Assembly: GCA_044368415.1 (NCBI GenBank)
Contig: JBIPLJ010000002.1
Span: 1 to 64,000 of the forward strand
Length of the DNA: 64,000 nt
Reading direction: 5' to 3'
DNA from: UBA4615 sp044368415
GTDB lineage: Bacteria > Pseudomonadota > Gammaproteobacteria > Burkholderiales > Burkholderiaceae_E
Shown here piece after piece: positions 26,982 to 35,906 of this stretch. The notes below the pieces were generated by a model that ran no database searches, was not told where the DNA came from, and saw only the letters and a list, made by a program, of their open reading frames with translations. Each line of letters starts with the position of its first letter. Position 1 is the stretch's first letter. The position numbers and the translations under genes are program-made.

Positions 26982-29150
26982 ATGAGCGAAACACAGTCCC
27001 AGGACAACAGCGGCGCGTTCGACCTGTCGCAGTTCCACGGCGTCTTCTTCGAGGAGGCGGGTGAGAACCTCGCCAACATGGAGACGCTGCTGCTCGAGGT
27101 CGACGTCGAGCACGCCGACGACGAAATGCTCAATGCGGTTTTCCGCTGCGCCCACTCGATCAAGGGGGGCGCCGCGACCTTCGGGTTTCAGGACGTCGCC
27201 GACCTCACCCATGTGATGGAGACGCTGCTCGACAAGCTGCGCCGTCATGAGCTGACCGTGACGACCGGCATGATCGATACGCTGCTCGAGTCGGGCGACG
27301 CGCTCAAGCACCTGCTGTCTCGTCACCAGGCCGGCTCCGCAGAGCAGGAGGTACTCGACTGCTCAGAGCTCGTCGCGCGAATCGGCGCATTGGCCCACGG
27401 TACGGCGGCCGCGGCTCCGGTGGTTCCGGTGGTTCCGGTGGCCGCGGCGGCCCCCGAGCCCGTCGCCGCCGCGCCCGCGCTGCCCGCACCGGTGCTCGCC
27501 GAGGGCGAGCGCCTGATCGAGCTGGCGGTCGGCCCGCTCGAGCGACCCGAGACGGCCGACGAATTGGCCGAGCTGTTCACCGAGATACCCGGCCTTGGTC
27601 GCATCGAGGCCACCGACGGCGGCTGCGCCGATGCAGAGGGGATTCGCCGCTACCGGATCGTTACCTCGACCTCGGACGGCGACCTGCTCGACCTGTTCTC
27701 GTTTCACGTCGAGCGCTCTCAGGTCCGGATGGGCGCGTCGGCAGCCCCGGCCGCAGCGGCCGCCGCAGCCCCGGCGCCTGCCGCGAAGGCCACGGTCCGG
27801 CCTGCCGCGACCGAAGGCGCAGACTACGGATTCTTCGTCGACGTGCCCGGCGAGACCGAGGCGCCCGCCGCCGCGCCGGTCGCGGCCGAAGCCCCCGCCG
27901 CGCCGGTCGAGGCCGAAGCCTCCGCCGCGCCGGTGCCCAAGACTGCGGCCAAGGCGGCCGATCGGCCCGCCCCGCCGGCGACCGCGCTCGAGAGCACCTC
28001 GATCCGCGTGCCGATCGAGAAGGTCGACCAGCTGATCAACCTGGTCGGCGAACTGGTGATCACGCAGGCCATGCTCGCGCAGACCGGCCAGGCGCTCGAC
28101 CCGGTCCTGCACCAATCGATGTCGACGGGCCTGACCGACCTGGAGCGCAACACGCGGATGCTCCAGGAAGCGGTGATGGCCATTCGGATGATTCCGATGG
28201 CGGTCGTCTTCAACCGCTTCCCGCGGATGCTGCGCGACCTGGCCGGCAAGCTCGGCAAGCAGGTCGAGCTGCAGACGATCGGCGAGGACACCGAACTCGA
28301 CAAGGGTCTGATCGAGAAGATCACCGACCCGCTGACCCACCTGGTGCGCAATGCGGCCGACCATGGCATCGAAATGCCCGAGGTCCGCGTGGCCGCCGGC
28401 AAGCCGGCGCAGGGCACGGTGACGCTGGCGGCGGCTCACCAGGGCGGCTCGATCGTGATCGAGGTCCGCGACGACGGGCGCGGCCTGAACCGCGACAAGC
28501 TGCTGCAGAAGGCTATCGAGCGCGGCCTGCCGGTCAGCGACCAGATGACGGACCAGGAGGTCTACGGCCTGATCTTCGAGCCGGGCTTCTCGACCGCCGC
28601 GCAGGTCACGGACGTGTCGGGCCGTGGCGTCGGCATGGACGTGGTCAAGCGCAACATTGCCTCGCTGGGCGGCTCGGTCGAGATCGATTCGATCGAGGGC
28701 CGGGGGATGCGGGTGTCGGTGCGACTGCCCCTGACGCTGGCGATCATGGACGGCATGTCCGTCGGCGTCGCCGACGAAACCTACATCGTGCCGCTCGCCT
28801 CGGTGGTGGAGTCGATCCACCTGTCCGCGGGCGACATCAAGTCGGTGGGCGGCACCGGCCGCGTGGTCGAAGTGCGCAACGAGTACCTGCCGCTGCTGGC
28901 GCTCGACGAGCTGTTTGCCGTGCCCCGAAAAGAGCCGGTTTCGGGCGGGATCATGATCGTCATCGAGGCCGAGGGCGGGCGGATCGCCCTGATCGTCGAC
29001 GAGCTGATCGGCCAGCACCAGGTGGTCGTCAAGAACCTCGAGGCGAACTATCGCAAGGTGCCGGGCGTCTCCGGCGCGACCATCCTCGGCGACGGCCAGG
29101 TGGCATTGATCCTCGACGTGTCGTGGCTGGTTCGCCGCGCCCGTCACTGA
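26982..29150 (+). CDS. cheA: Chemotaxis histidine kinase CheA
   Basis: The 722-aa kinase is complete. The N-terminal HPt domain carries the phospho-His in FRCAHSIKGGAATFGF (His about 58). Residues 150-340 hold Ala/Pro-rich linkers around a small domain (about 180-235). The dimerisation helices start at VPIEKVDQLINLVGELVITQ. The ATPase has DPLTHLVRNAADHGIE, RDDGRGLNRDKL and DVSGRGVGMDVVK. The C-terminal CheW-like domain ends GDGQVALILDVSWLV. It phosphorylates CheY and CheB in receptor arrays. It lies between cheY and cheW with short gaps, so it is operonic. Confidence 0.97.
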   Translation: MSETQSQDNSGAFDLSQFHGVFFEEAGENLANMETLLLEVDVEHADDEMLNAVFRCAHSIKGGAATFGFQDVADLTHVMETLLDKLRRHELTVTTGMIDTLLESGDALKHLLSRHQAGSAEQEVLDCSELVARIGALAHGTAAAAPVVPVVPVAAAAPEPVAAAPALPAPVLAEGERLIELAVGPLERPETADELAELFTEIPGLGRIEATDGGCADAEGIRRYRIVTSTSDGDLLDLFSFHVERSQVRMGASAAPAAAAAAAPAPAAKATVRPAATEGADYGFFVDVPGETEAPAAAPVAAEAPAAPVEAEASAAPVPKTAAKAADRPAPPATALESTSIRVPIEKVDQLINLVGELVITQAMLAQTGQALDPVLHQSMSTGLTDLERNTRMLQEAVMAIRMIPMAVVFNRFPRMLRDLAGKLGKQVELQTIGEDTELDKGLIEKITDPLTHLVRNAADHGIEMPEVRVAAGKPAQGTVTLAAAHQGGSIVIEVRDDGRGLNRDKLLQKAIERGLPVSDQMTDQEVYGLIFEPGFSTAAQVTDVSGRGVGMDVVKRNIASLGGSVEIDSIEGRGMRVSVRLPLTLAIMDGMSVGVADETYIVPLASVVESIHLSAGDIKSVGGTGRVVEVRNEYLPLLALDELFAVPRKEPVSGGIMIVIEAEGGRIALIVDELIGQHQVVVKNLEANYRKVPGVSGATILGDGQVALILDVSWLVRRARH

Positions 29151-29175
29151 ACACCCCTTTCGGACGGAGAGACCC

Positions 29176-29667
29176 ATGGCTGCACATGATCGGGCGCACG
29201 ACGCTGCAACGGCCGCGAGGCCGCGCGAGTACCTGACCTTCAGGCTCGGCGAAGAGGAATACGGGATCGACATCCTGAAGGTTCAGGAGATTCGCGGCTA
29301 CGAGCAGCCGACCCGGATCGCCAACACACCCGCGTTCATCAAGGGCGTGGTCAACCTTCGGGGCGTGATCGTGCCGATCGTGGACCTGAGGCTGAAGTTC
29401 AACCTCGGCTCGGCCGAGTACAACGATTTCACGGTGGTGATCATCCTGAACCTGGGGTCCCGCGTCGTCGGCATCGTCGTCGATTCGGTCTCCGACGTGA
29501 TGGAGCTCGCGCCCGAGCAGATCCGGCCGGCACCGGAGGTGGGTGCTTCGGTCGAGGCCGACTTCATCACGGGGCTCGGTACGCTCAACGACCGAATGCT
29601 GATCCTGATCGAGATCGAGCGGCTGATGAGCGCCGCTGACATGGCCCTGGCCGAGCAGGCCGCCTGA
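29176..29667 (+). CDS. cheW: Chemotaxis coupling protein CheW
   Basis: This 163-aa adaptor links receptors to CheA. The CheW fold is seen in YLTFRLGEEEYGIDILKVQE, IRGYEQPTRIANTPAFIKGV, NLRGVIVPIVDLRLKF and the second barrel VVGIVVDSVSDVMELAPEQI. GGAG precedes the ATG at 29176. A 15-20 residue extension at each end is slightly longer than E. coli CheW. Confidence 0.96.
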   Translation: MAAHDRAHDAATAARPREYLTFRLGEEEYGIDILKVQEIRGYEQPTRIANTPAFIKGVVNLRGVIVPIVDLRLKFNLGSAEYNDFTVVIILNLGSRVVGIVVDSVSDVMELAPEQIRPAPEVGASVEADFITGLGTLNDRMLILIEIERLMSAADMALAEQAA

Positions 29668-29753
29668 GGCGGACCGGGGACACCGTTCGATACGCCCGCA
29701 CAGACATGCAGTCCGCGCGCTGTACCCGACTCCATCCGACGAGGAACCTCGAC

Positions 29754-29906
29754 ATGACGCACACGCCTCGGATGTTCCGCGCCAGGCCGAGCTTCTCGCT
29801 GGACTGCACGTTCACCCATCCGGTGAGCAAGAGGTTCGAGCCGCAGCAGGTGTACTGCGTGCGCCTGGAAGAGACCGTCGTCCGCTGCGGCGTCTACGAG
29901 AACTGA
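29754..29906 (+). CDS. Small conserved-looking protein of unknown function
   Basis: This 50-codon gene sits between cheW and the MCP gene, with GAGGAA about 7 bases before the ATG. The product starts THTPRMFRARPSFSLDCTF and contains FEPQQVYCVRLEETVVRCGV near the end; it has three Cys and is basic. It is not a shadow of another gene, since no other frame in the gap is plausible. No family is recognised. Its position in the operon suggests co-expression with chemotaxis proteins. Confidence 0.5.
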   Translation: MTHTPRMFRARPSFSLDCTFTHPVSKRFEPQQVYCVRLEETVVRCGVYEN

Positions 29907-29949
29907 TCCGCATGGCGGACCCCTTTACCTCTCAACTGCCGGCCATCCC

Positions 29950-32109
29950 ATGAAGCTCCGCGTCAAGCTGCTGCTGCTGCCCGCGATCGGTGGCGCCTCC
30001 CTCTTCGCGCTGTGTGTGCTCGTTACGCTGATGCAGCTGCGCTCGAACCGCGAGCTCGAGAACCTGGCAGACGTGCGTTTCGAGAGCTACGCGAATGCGT
30101 ACCGCATCGAGGGCGAACTCTCGTCGATGCATGCCGAGGCCTACCGAACGATCCTCTCGATCGACACGCTCCAGCCTCCGGTGGTCAAGGGCCGGCGTGA
30201 CGAGCTCGCCCAGCGCGGCACCGTGCTCGGCGAGAAGCTGCGCGGCATGCGCACCGACCTGGATGCCACCGGTGGCCAGCGGCTCGACGCGCTGACCGCA
30301 GCCACGACGCGCTACTTGAAGTCGGTGGACGACGCAATCGACATGGCCTCGGCCGATGCGAACACCGGGCTCGCGGCGATGCAGACCGCAGACGCGCACT
30401 ACAAGACGGCCTCCAAGAGCGCCGCGGAGCTGCTCGAGGTCGAACGCAGCCTCGCGAACACATCGGTCGCCGCTGCCAAGGCGCGCGATGGTCGTAACTT
30501 GGCGATCCTGTGGGTCGCGACGCTGGCCTCGCTGATCGCGGCCTTTGGGTTCTCAGTCGTTTTTAACCGCAGGCTGTTGGTGCCGCTGAATGCGGCCCGC
30601 GAGGCCGCCGACTCGATCGCCTCGGGCGACCTGCGGGTGCGCCTGCCGGAGCCGCCGAGCGACGAGATCGGTCAGCTGATCTCGGCGCTGCGCCGGATGT
30701 CCGAGCACCTGAGCCGCACGCTCGGCTCGATCAAGGATTCGACCGAGCAGATCGCCACAGCCTCGAGCGAGATCGCGGTCGGCAACAACGACCTGAGCCG
30801 CCGCACCGAGCAGCAGGCCTCGAACCTGCAGCAGACCTCGAGCAGCATGGAGCAGCTGACTGGCACCGTGGCGACCAACGCCGACAGCGCCCGCCAGGCC
30901 AACCAGCTCGCGCTCGGCGCCTCCGAGGTCGCGCGCCGCGGCGGCGAGGTGGTCGAACAGGTTGTCGCGACCATGGGCGAGATCAGCGACAGCTCGCGCA
31001 AGATCGCCGACATCATCTCGGTGATCGACGGGATCGCCTTTCAGACCAACATCCTGGCGCTGAACGCGGCCGTCGAGGCCGCCCGCGCCGGCGAGCAAGG
31101 GCGCGGCTTTGCGGTCGTCGCCAGCGAGGTGCGCAGCCTCGCGCAGCGCAGCGCCGATGCCGCCCGTCAGATCAAGGGCCTGATCACCGATAGCGTGGGG
31201 CGCGTCGATTCGGGCAGCCGCCTGGTGAAGGATGCCGGCACGACGATGTCCGAGATCGTGACCTCGGTGCGGCGCGTGACCGACATCATCGGCGAGATCT
31301 CCTCGGCCACCGGCGAGCAGAGCGCCGGCATCGGTCAGGTCAACACCGCGGTCAACCAGCTCGACCAGATGACCCAGCAGAACGCGGCGCTCGTCGAGCA
31401 GAGCGCGGCAGCGGCCGAGAGCCTCAAGGAGCAGGCCCGCCGACTGGCCGAGGCGGTGGACGCCTTCCGCCTGGACGACGGCACGCGTGGCGGCGTCTCG
31501 CAGACCGCACCGTCGATACACGCCGTCTCGCCGAAGGGCGGCTCGTCTCGCGAGCCCTCATGGTCGGCCGACTCCGCCGCGCGCGCCTCGGCCGAGCCTT
31601 CGCACGGTTTCCAGTCCGCCGCCGCCCCGACCGCGAAATCGTCGCCGAAGCGGGCCGCCGATTTCGCCGCGCGGCCCGCCTCGGGCGCCAAGCCCGCGGC
31701 GGCCTCTAAGCCGGCGCCCAACCTCCGGCCCGCGTCCGCCGCGAAGCCGCCCACGAAGCCGCCCACGAAGCCGCCCACGAAGCCGGCCACGAAGCCGGCC
31801 ACGAAGCCGGCCACGAAGCCGGCCACGAAGCCGGCCACGAAGCCGGCCACGAAGCCGGCCACGAAGCCGGTCCTGGCGAAGGCCCCGCCGGCCCGGGTTG
31901 TACCGGATAGCCTGCTGACATCGCCTGCGAAGCCCGCCGCGTCTGCCGTGCCGGCCGCCCCATCGACGCCCGCCGCAGCGACGGCCCCGCACGTCGTGAA
32001 GACGGACGCATCCGCGCCGCGTCCCGCGCCCGCCAAGGCTGAATCCGCCCCGCGTGCACCTGCTCCCAAGGCCGCGAAGGTCCCCGACGACGACTGGGAA
32101 GAGTTCTGA
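29950..32109 (+). CDS. Methyl-accepting chemotaxis protein with repeat tether and CheR/CheB docking tail
   Basis: This 719-aa transducer has an N-terminal membrane segment (LLLLPAIGGASLFALCVLVT), a periplasmic four-helix-type sensor (about 30-185), a second segment (LAILWVATLASLIAAFGFSV), HAMP (about 210-265) and the signalling hairpin with FQTNILALNAAVEAARAGEQ and GRGFAVVASEVRSLAQRSA. Methylation helices flank it. After about residue 520 follows an Ala/Pro/Lys-rich tether containing ten KP[PA]T units, and the chain ends DDDWEEF. The last five residues match the x-W-x-x-F pentapeptide that binds CheR/CheB. Sensor ligand unknown. Confidence 0.93.
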   Translation: MKLRVKLLLLPAIGGASLFALCVLVTLMQLRSNRELENLADVRFESYANAYRIEGELSSMHAEAYRTILSIDTLQPPVVKGRRDELAQRGTVLGEKLRGMRTDLDATGGQRLDALTAATTRYLKSVDDAIDMASADANTGLAAMQTADAHYKTASKSAAELLEVERSLANTSVAAAKARDGRNLAILWVATLASLIAAFGFSVVFNRRLLVPLNAAREAADSIASGDLRVRLPEPPSDEIGQLISALRRMSEHLSRTLGSIKDSTEQIATASSEIAVGNNDLSRRTEQQASNLQQTSSSMEQLTGTVATNADSARQANQLALGASEVARRGGEVVEQVVATMGEISDSSRKIADIISVIDGIAFQTNILALNAAVEAARAGEQGRGFAVVASEVRSLAQRSADAARQIKGLITDSVGRVDSGSRLVKDAGTTMSEIVTSVRRVTDIIGEISSATGEQSAGIGQVNTAVNQLDQMTQQNAALVEQSAAAAESLKEQARRLAEAVDAFRLDDGTRGGVSQTAPSIHAVSPKGGSSREPSWSADSAARASAEPSHGFQSAAAPTAKSSPKRAADFAARPASGAKPAAASKPAPNLRPASAAKPPTKPPTKPPTKPATKPATKPATKPATKPATKPATKPATKPVLAKAPPARVVPDSLLTSPAKPAASAVPAAPSTPAAATAPHVVKTDASAPRPAPAKAESAPRAPAPKAAKVPDDDWEEF
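31744..31863 (+). repeat. 12-base tandem repeat inside the MCP gene (10 units)
   Basis: Three units AAGCCGCCCACG are followed by seven units AAGCCGGCCACG, encoding (KPPT)3(KPAT)7. The seven identical copies make slippage likely. Changes of one unit keep the frame and alter the tether by four residues. Confidence 0.95.
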
Positions 32110-32288
32110 GCGCGGCGCGGCGCCCGCGCCGGATCGCGTCGGCGATCCGACCGGGCCTGCCGCGGCGACCCGACTTCTTCCGAACCGCCCAACCGAGCCC
32201 GACCTGCAGATGACACACCGTACCGTTCCGATCGCAGCACCCCGCCCGGCGCGCTCCCGCGTCCCGGCGCGTTGAAGGCGCCGCCGCG

Positions 32289-33146
32289 ATGAACGCCTTG
32301 TCGCCGCTCGGTAACGAAGTCTCGATCTCTCCCAGCGACTTCGAGCGTGTGCGTCGCCTCATCAAAGAGCGTGCCGGCATCCACCTGCAGCCGAGCAAGC
32401 AGAGCATGGTGCAGGGCCGGCTCGCGCGCCTGCTGCGCGAGCACGGCATCCCGAGCTACGGCGCGCTGCTCGACACGGTGGAGCGCAACGGCTCGCCGCT
32501 GTGGCAGCCCTTCGTGAACGCGCTCACGACGAACCTGACCTCGTTCTTCCGCGAGGCCTACCACTTCCCGCTGCTTGCCGAGTTCCTGAAGCAGCAACGC
32601 GGTCCGGTGCGGATCTGGTGTGCGGCGGCCTCCACCGGGGAGGAACCCTGGTCGATCGCAATGACGGTCCTGGAGACGCTGGGCACCGGCGCTCAGGCAA
32701 CGATTTACGCGTCCGACATCGACACCGACGTCTTGCGCACGGCAAAGGCCGGCGTCTATCCGATGGACGGCGAGAAGGGGCTGGATGCGGCGCGCCTCAA
32801 GCGCTGGTTCCTCAAGGGCAATGCGGCCAATGCCGGACTGATGCGCGTGCGCCCCGAGCTGTCGCGGCTGCTGGAGTTCGCGCAGGTGAACCTGGTGCAC
32901 GACCCGCTGCGCTTCCAGCAGCCGTTCGACGTCGTGTTCTGCCGCAACGTGATGATCTACTTCGACGCTCCGACGCAGCGCACCGTGCTGTCGCGCCTGC
33001 ATGCATCGATGCGCCCAGGCGGCCTGCTCTTCGTCGGCCATTCCGAGAATTTCTCGGCCCAGAGCGACCTGTTCTCGCTGCGCGGCAAGACCGTGTACGA
33101 GCGTCTCGCCGAGCGGCATGCGCGGGAGCCAGAATGCATCCGATGA
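32289..33146 (+). CDS. cheR: Chemotaxis receptor methyltransferase CheR
   Basis: The 285-aa enzyme transfers methyl groups from S-adenosylmethionine to receptor glutamates. The N-terminal helical domain (about 10-85) precedes the SAM fold with TNLTSFFREAYHF, IWCAAASTGEEPWSIAM, ATDIDT-like ASDIDTDVL and FDVVFCRNVMIYFD. The size matches E. coli CheR. The 180-base gap after the MCP gene shows no further gene. The gene's stop overlaps the start of cheD. Confidence 0.97.
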   Translation: MNALSPLGNEVSISPSDFERVRRLIKERAGIHLQPSKQSMVQGRLARLLREHGIPSYGALLDTVERNGSPLWQPFVNALTTNLTSFFREAYHFPLLAEFLKQQRGPVRIWCAAASTGEEPWSIAMTVLETLGTGAQATIYASDIDTDVLRTAKAGVYPMDGEKGLDAARLKRWFLKGNAANAGLMRVRPELSRLLEFAQVNLVHDPLRFQQPFDVVFCRNVMIYFDAPTQRTVLSRLHASMRPGGLLFVGHSENFSAQSDLFSLRGKTVYERLAERHAREPECIR

Positions 33147-33820
33147 ACCCGACGACCGCTGCCTCACTGCGCCAGTCGGCGCCCGGGCTGTTCCCGAAGA
33201 GTTCGGACAGGATCCGGATGCTGCGCGAGCGTCCGGCTCGCGAATACGAGGCGCACACTTTCTACTATGACGCTGCGTTCAAGACGGACGCGGTCAAGCT
33301 GCTGCCCGGGGAGTTCTACGTCCACGACAACGACGATCTGCTGCTGATGACCGTCCTCGGCTCGTGCGTCGCTGCCTGCCTGGTCGACCGGGCTGCGCGG
33401 CTGGGCGGCATGAACCACTTCATGCTTCCCGACGGCGGCAGCGCAGGGCGCTACGGCACCTACGCGATGGAGCTGCTGATCAACGAAATGATGAAGCGCG
33501 GCGCGCGGCGCGAGCGGCTCGAGGCGAAGGTCTTCGGCGGCGGCCAGGTGATGCGCAACTTCTCGACGATGAACGTCGGCGAGCAGAACGTGAAGTTCAT
33601 CGAACAGTACCTCGCGGCCGAGCGCATCCAGATCGTCTCGCGTGACGTGCTGGACATCCATCCGCGCAAGGTCTGCCTGTTCCCGGGCAGTGCCCGGGCG
33701 CTGTGCAAGAAGCTCGCGACGACTCAGGTCGATGCGATCGCAACGGAGGAGTCGGCCTTCCGCGGTCGGCTCAGCAAGCAGCCGGCGGCCGTGGCCAGCG
33801 GCAGCATCGAGCTGTTCTAG
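33134..33820 (+). CDS. cheD: Chemoreceptor glutamine deamidase CheD
   Basis: This 228-aa protein deamidates receptor glutamines. The catalytic Cys is in MTVLGSCVAACLVDRAARLG and the His follows in GGMNHFMLPDGG; a second motif is AKVFGGGQVMRNFSTMNVGE. It is longer than the common 160-200 aa because of an N-terminal extension of about 50 residues and a C-terminal tail ending GSIELF. The start at 33134 has GGGAG upstream; ATG 33143 would overlap the cheR stop as ATGA and is an alternative. No cheC gene is present. Confidence 0.95.
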   Translation: MHPMNPTTAASLRQSAPGLFPKSSDRIRMLRERPAREYEAHTFYYDAAFKTDAVKLLPGEFYVHDNDDLLLMTVLGSCVAACLVDRAARLGGMNHFMLPDGGSAGRYGTYAMELLINEMMKRGARRERLEAKVFGGGQVMRNFSTMNVGEQNVKFIEQYLAAERIQIVSRDVLDIHPRKVCLFPGSARALCKKLATTQVDAIATEESAFRGRLSKQPAAVASGSIELF

Positions 33821-33838
33821 GCGGTCAAGGAGAACGAG

Positions 33839-34963
33839 ATGAGCAAGATCCGCGTGGTGGTTGTCGACGATTCGGCGCTGATCCGCAGCATGCTGACCAG
33901 TTTGATCAACTCGCAGCCCGACATGGAGTGTGTTGGTGCGGCCAACGATCCCTACCAGGCCCGCGAGATGATCCGCAACCTCGATCCGGACGTGATCACG
34001 CTCGATGTCGAGATGCCGCGCATGGACGGACTGGATTTCCTGGAGAAGCTGATGCGCCTGCGGCCGATGCCGGTGGTGATGGTGTCGACCCTCACCGAGC
34101 GCGGCGCCGAGACGACGCTGCGTGCGCTCGAGCTGGGCGCGGTCGACTTCGTGGCGAAGCCGCGGATCGGCATCGCCAGCGGGCTGCAGGAGATGGTCGC
34201 GGAGATCGCCGACAAGCTGCGGATCGCGGCGCGCGCGCGGATTTCCCGACGCGCGGTGGCCCGCCCGGCCCCGCCTTCGGCGACGCCGAGGCCTGCGGGC
34301 ACGGGCGCGACCGCACCGGGCGCGCCCCCGCTGGTCAAGGCGGTGCCGATTGCCTACTCGCGGGCGAGCACAGAGAAGCTGATTGCGATCGGCTCGTCGA
34401 CGGGGGGCACCGAGGCGCTGCGCGAGGTGCTGACGCAGCTGCCCGCGGACTGCCCGGCGGTGCTGTGCACGCAGCACATGCCGCCGGGGTTCACGAAGAG
34501 CTTCGCGGACCGCCTGAACTCGCTCTGCCGCATGCACGTGAAGGAGGCGGAGCACGGTGAGCGCGTACTGCCCGGGCACGTCTACATCGCGCCGGGCGGC
34601 CGCCACATGCTGCTGGCGCGCAGCGGCGCGAACTACGTGATCGAGCTGGACGACGGCCCGCCCGTGAACCGCCACAAGCCTTCGGTGGACGTGTTGTTTC
34701 GCACGGTGGCGCGCCATGCGGGCGCCAACGCGATGGGCGTGATGCTCACGGGGATGGGGCGCGATGGCGCGGACGCGATGAAGGAGATGCGCGACGCTGG
34801 CGCCCACAACATCGGCCAGGACGAGGCGACCTCGGTGGTCTATGGGATGCCGCGCGAGGCGGCGGCCGTCGGCGCGGTCCACGAGGTCCTGCCGTTGCCC
34901 AAGATCGCGGGCCAGTTGCTGCAGCACCTACGCGCGGCGGGTCCGGTACTGTCCCGGGTCTGA
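33839..34963 (+). CDS. cheB: Chemotaxis response regulator methylesterase CheB
   Basis: The 374-aa enzyme has a receiver (phospho-Asp56 in ITLDVEMPRMDG) and a methylesterase domain from about residue 180. The catalytic Ser-His-Asp residues lie in AIGSSTGGTEALREVL, CTQHMPPGFTKSFADRL and MLTGMGRDGADAMKEM. When phosphorylated by CheA it removes receptor methyl groups. It is the last gene of the chemotaxis operon, 18 bases after cheD, and is followed by a strong terminator. Confidence 0.97.
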   Translation: MSKIRVVVVDDSALIRSMLTSLINSQPDMECVGAANDPYQAREMIRNLDPDVITLDVEMPRMDGLDFLEKLMRLRPMPVVMVSTLTERGAETTLRALELGAVDFVAKPRIGIASGLQEMVAEIADKLRIAARARISRRAVARPAPPSATPRPAGTGATAPGAPPLVKAVPIAYSRASTEKLIAIGSSTGGTEALREVLTQLPADCPAVLCTQHMPPGFTKSFADRLNSLCRMHVKEAEHGERVLPGHVYIAPGGRHMLLARSGANYVIELDDGPPVNRHKPSVDVLFRTVARHAGANAMGVMLTGMGRDGADAMKEMRDAGAHNIGQDEATSVVYGMPREAAAVGAVHEVLPLPKIAGQLLQHLRAAGPVLSRV

Positions 34964-34965
34964 GA

Positions 34966-35056
34966 GCGTCGGCGTTCGTGTCTGCGGAGCCCGCCGGTGC
35001 AATGCCGGCGGGCTTCTTCGCGTTTCCCGAACCCACCGTTGCACGAACGCCGACGC
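34966..35056 (+). terminator. Nested inverted repeats and intrinsic terminator after cheB
   Basis: The core is a perfect 9-base stem GCCCGCCGG (34989-34997) / CCGGCGGGC (35005-35013) followed by TTCTT. It is enclosed by a perfect 15-base inverted repeat, GCGTCGGCGTTCGTG (34966-34980) and CACGAACGCCGACGC (35042-35056). It lies between the convergent cheB and fliR. Confidence 0.75.
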
Positions 35057-35111
35057 GCGCACGCACGTCTACGGCGCCGCGCGCCAACCTCAGAACGACG
35101 CCCCTAAGCCC

Positions 35112-35897
35112 CTAAGCCAATACGCCCAGAACCCCTGAAGCCCCGAACATCAAGAACAGCTTCCCCATGCCTTCCGCCAGCGGCCGCTCGATCCAAGGCA
35201 GCCCGACCACCAGCAGCACCAGCCCCGCCCCGATCGTGATCGGGAAGCCCACCGAGAAGAGCGAGAGCTGCGGCGCCACCCGCGACATCACGCCCAGGAT
35301 CAGGTTGACGAAGAGGATCAGCGCCAGGAAGGGCAGGGCGATCAGCAGGCCCAGCGCGAAGACCTCGGCGCCCAGCGCCACCGGATCGAAGCGCGACGCG
35401 AATCCGAAGGCCACCTCGCCCACCGGTAGTGTCGTGAAGCTGCGCAGCGTGGCAGCGATCAGCAGCAGCGGGCCGTTCAGCGCCAGGAAGACCAGCGTCG
35501 CGGTCGTGTTCATGAAGCTTCCGACCGCGGTGCCCGTGCCGCCTTGAGGGTCGAAGAAGCCGGCGAACGAGAGCCCCATTTGCAGGCCAATCACCTCGCC
35601 AGCCAGGTCGAAGGCCGCGAACATCAGTCGCGCGGCGAAGCCGATGGCGAGGCCGACCGCCACCTCCTGCGCGACGAAGCCCAGGCCGGTCATCGACACT
35701 AGGTCGATCCGAATCGGAACGGTCACGGAGGGCGCGATCGAAGCGGCCAGCACAACCGACAGTCCCACGCGGATACGGGTCGGGACGGAACGGATCGACA
35801 GCACCGGCGCGGCCGAGAACAGCGCCAGAAGCCTGAAGAACGGCAGCAGGAAGGCCGCCATCCAGGCCTGCAGCTGCGCATCCGAGAAGGCGACCAT
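35112..35897 (-). CDS. fliR: Flagellar export gate protein FliR
   Basis: This is a 261-aa inner-membrane component of the flagellar type III export gate (FliPQR channel). Multiple hydrophobic segments and the family stretches FFRLLALFSAAPVLS and AGEVIGLQMGLSFAGFFDPQ are seen. It is the last gene of the leftward fli operon, 9 bases after fliQ. Confidence 0.95.
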   Translation of the reverse strand: MVAFSDAQLQAWMAAFLLPFFRLLALFSAAPVLSIRSVPTRIRVGLSVVLAASIAPSVTVPIRIDLVSMTGLGFVAQEVAVGLAIGFAARLMFAAFDLAGEVIGLQMGLSFAGFFDPQGGTGTAVGSFMNTTATLVFLALNGPLLLIAATLRSFTTLPVGEVAFGFASRFDPVALGAEVFALGLLIALPFLALILFVNLILGVMSRVAPQLSLFSVGFPITIGAGLVLLVVGLPWIERPLAEGMGKLFLMFGASGVLGVLA

Positions 35898-35906
35898 CGC
35901 CCGGGT

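Noticed and set aside
31744..31863. Tandem array considered as a CRISPR-like repeat
   Set aside because: Units are contiguous 12-mers with no spacers and lie in frame inside a coding sequence.
31335..33167. 610-codon minus-strand open frame with (AGFV)n repeats
   Set aside because: It is the reverse of the MCP tether repeat and cheR; the repeats are explained by the plus-strand KPAT units.
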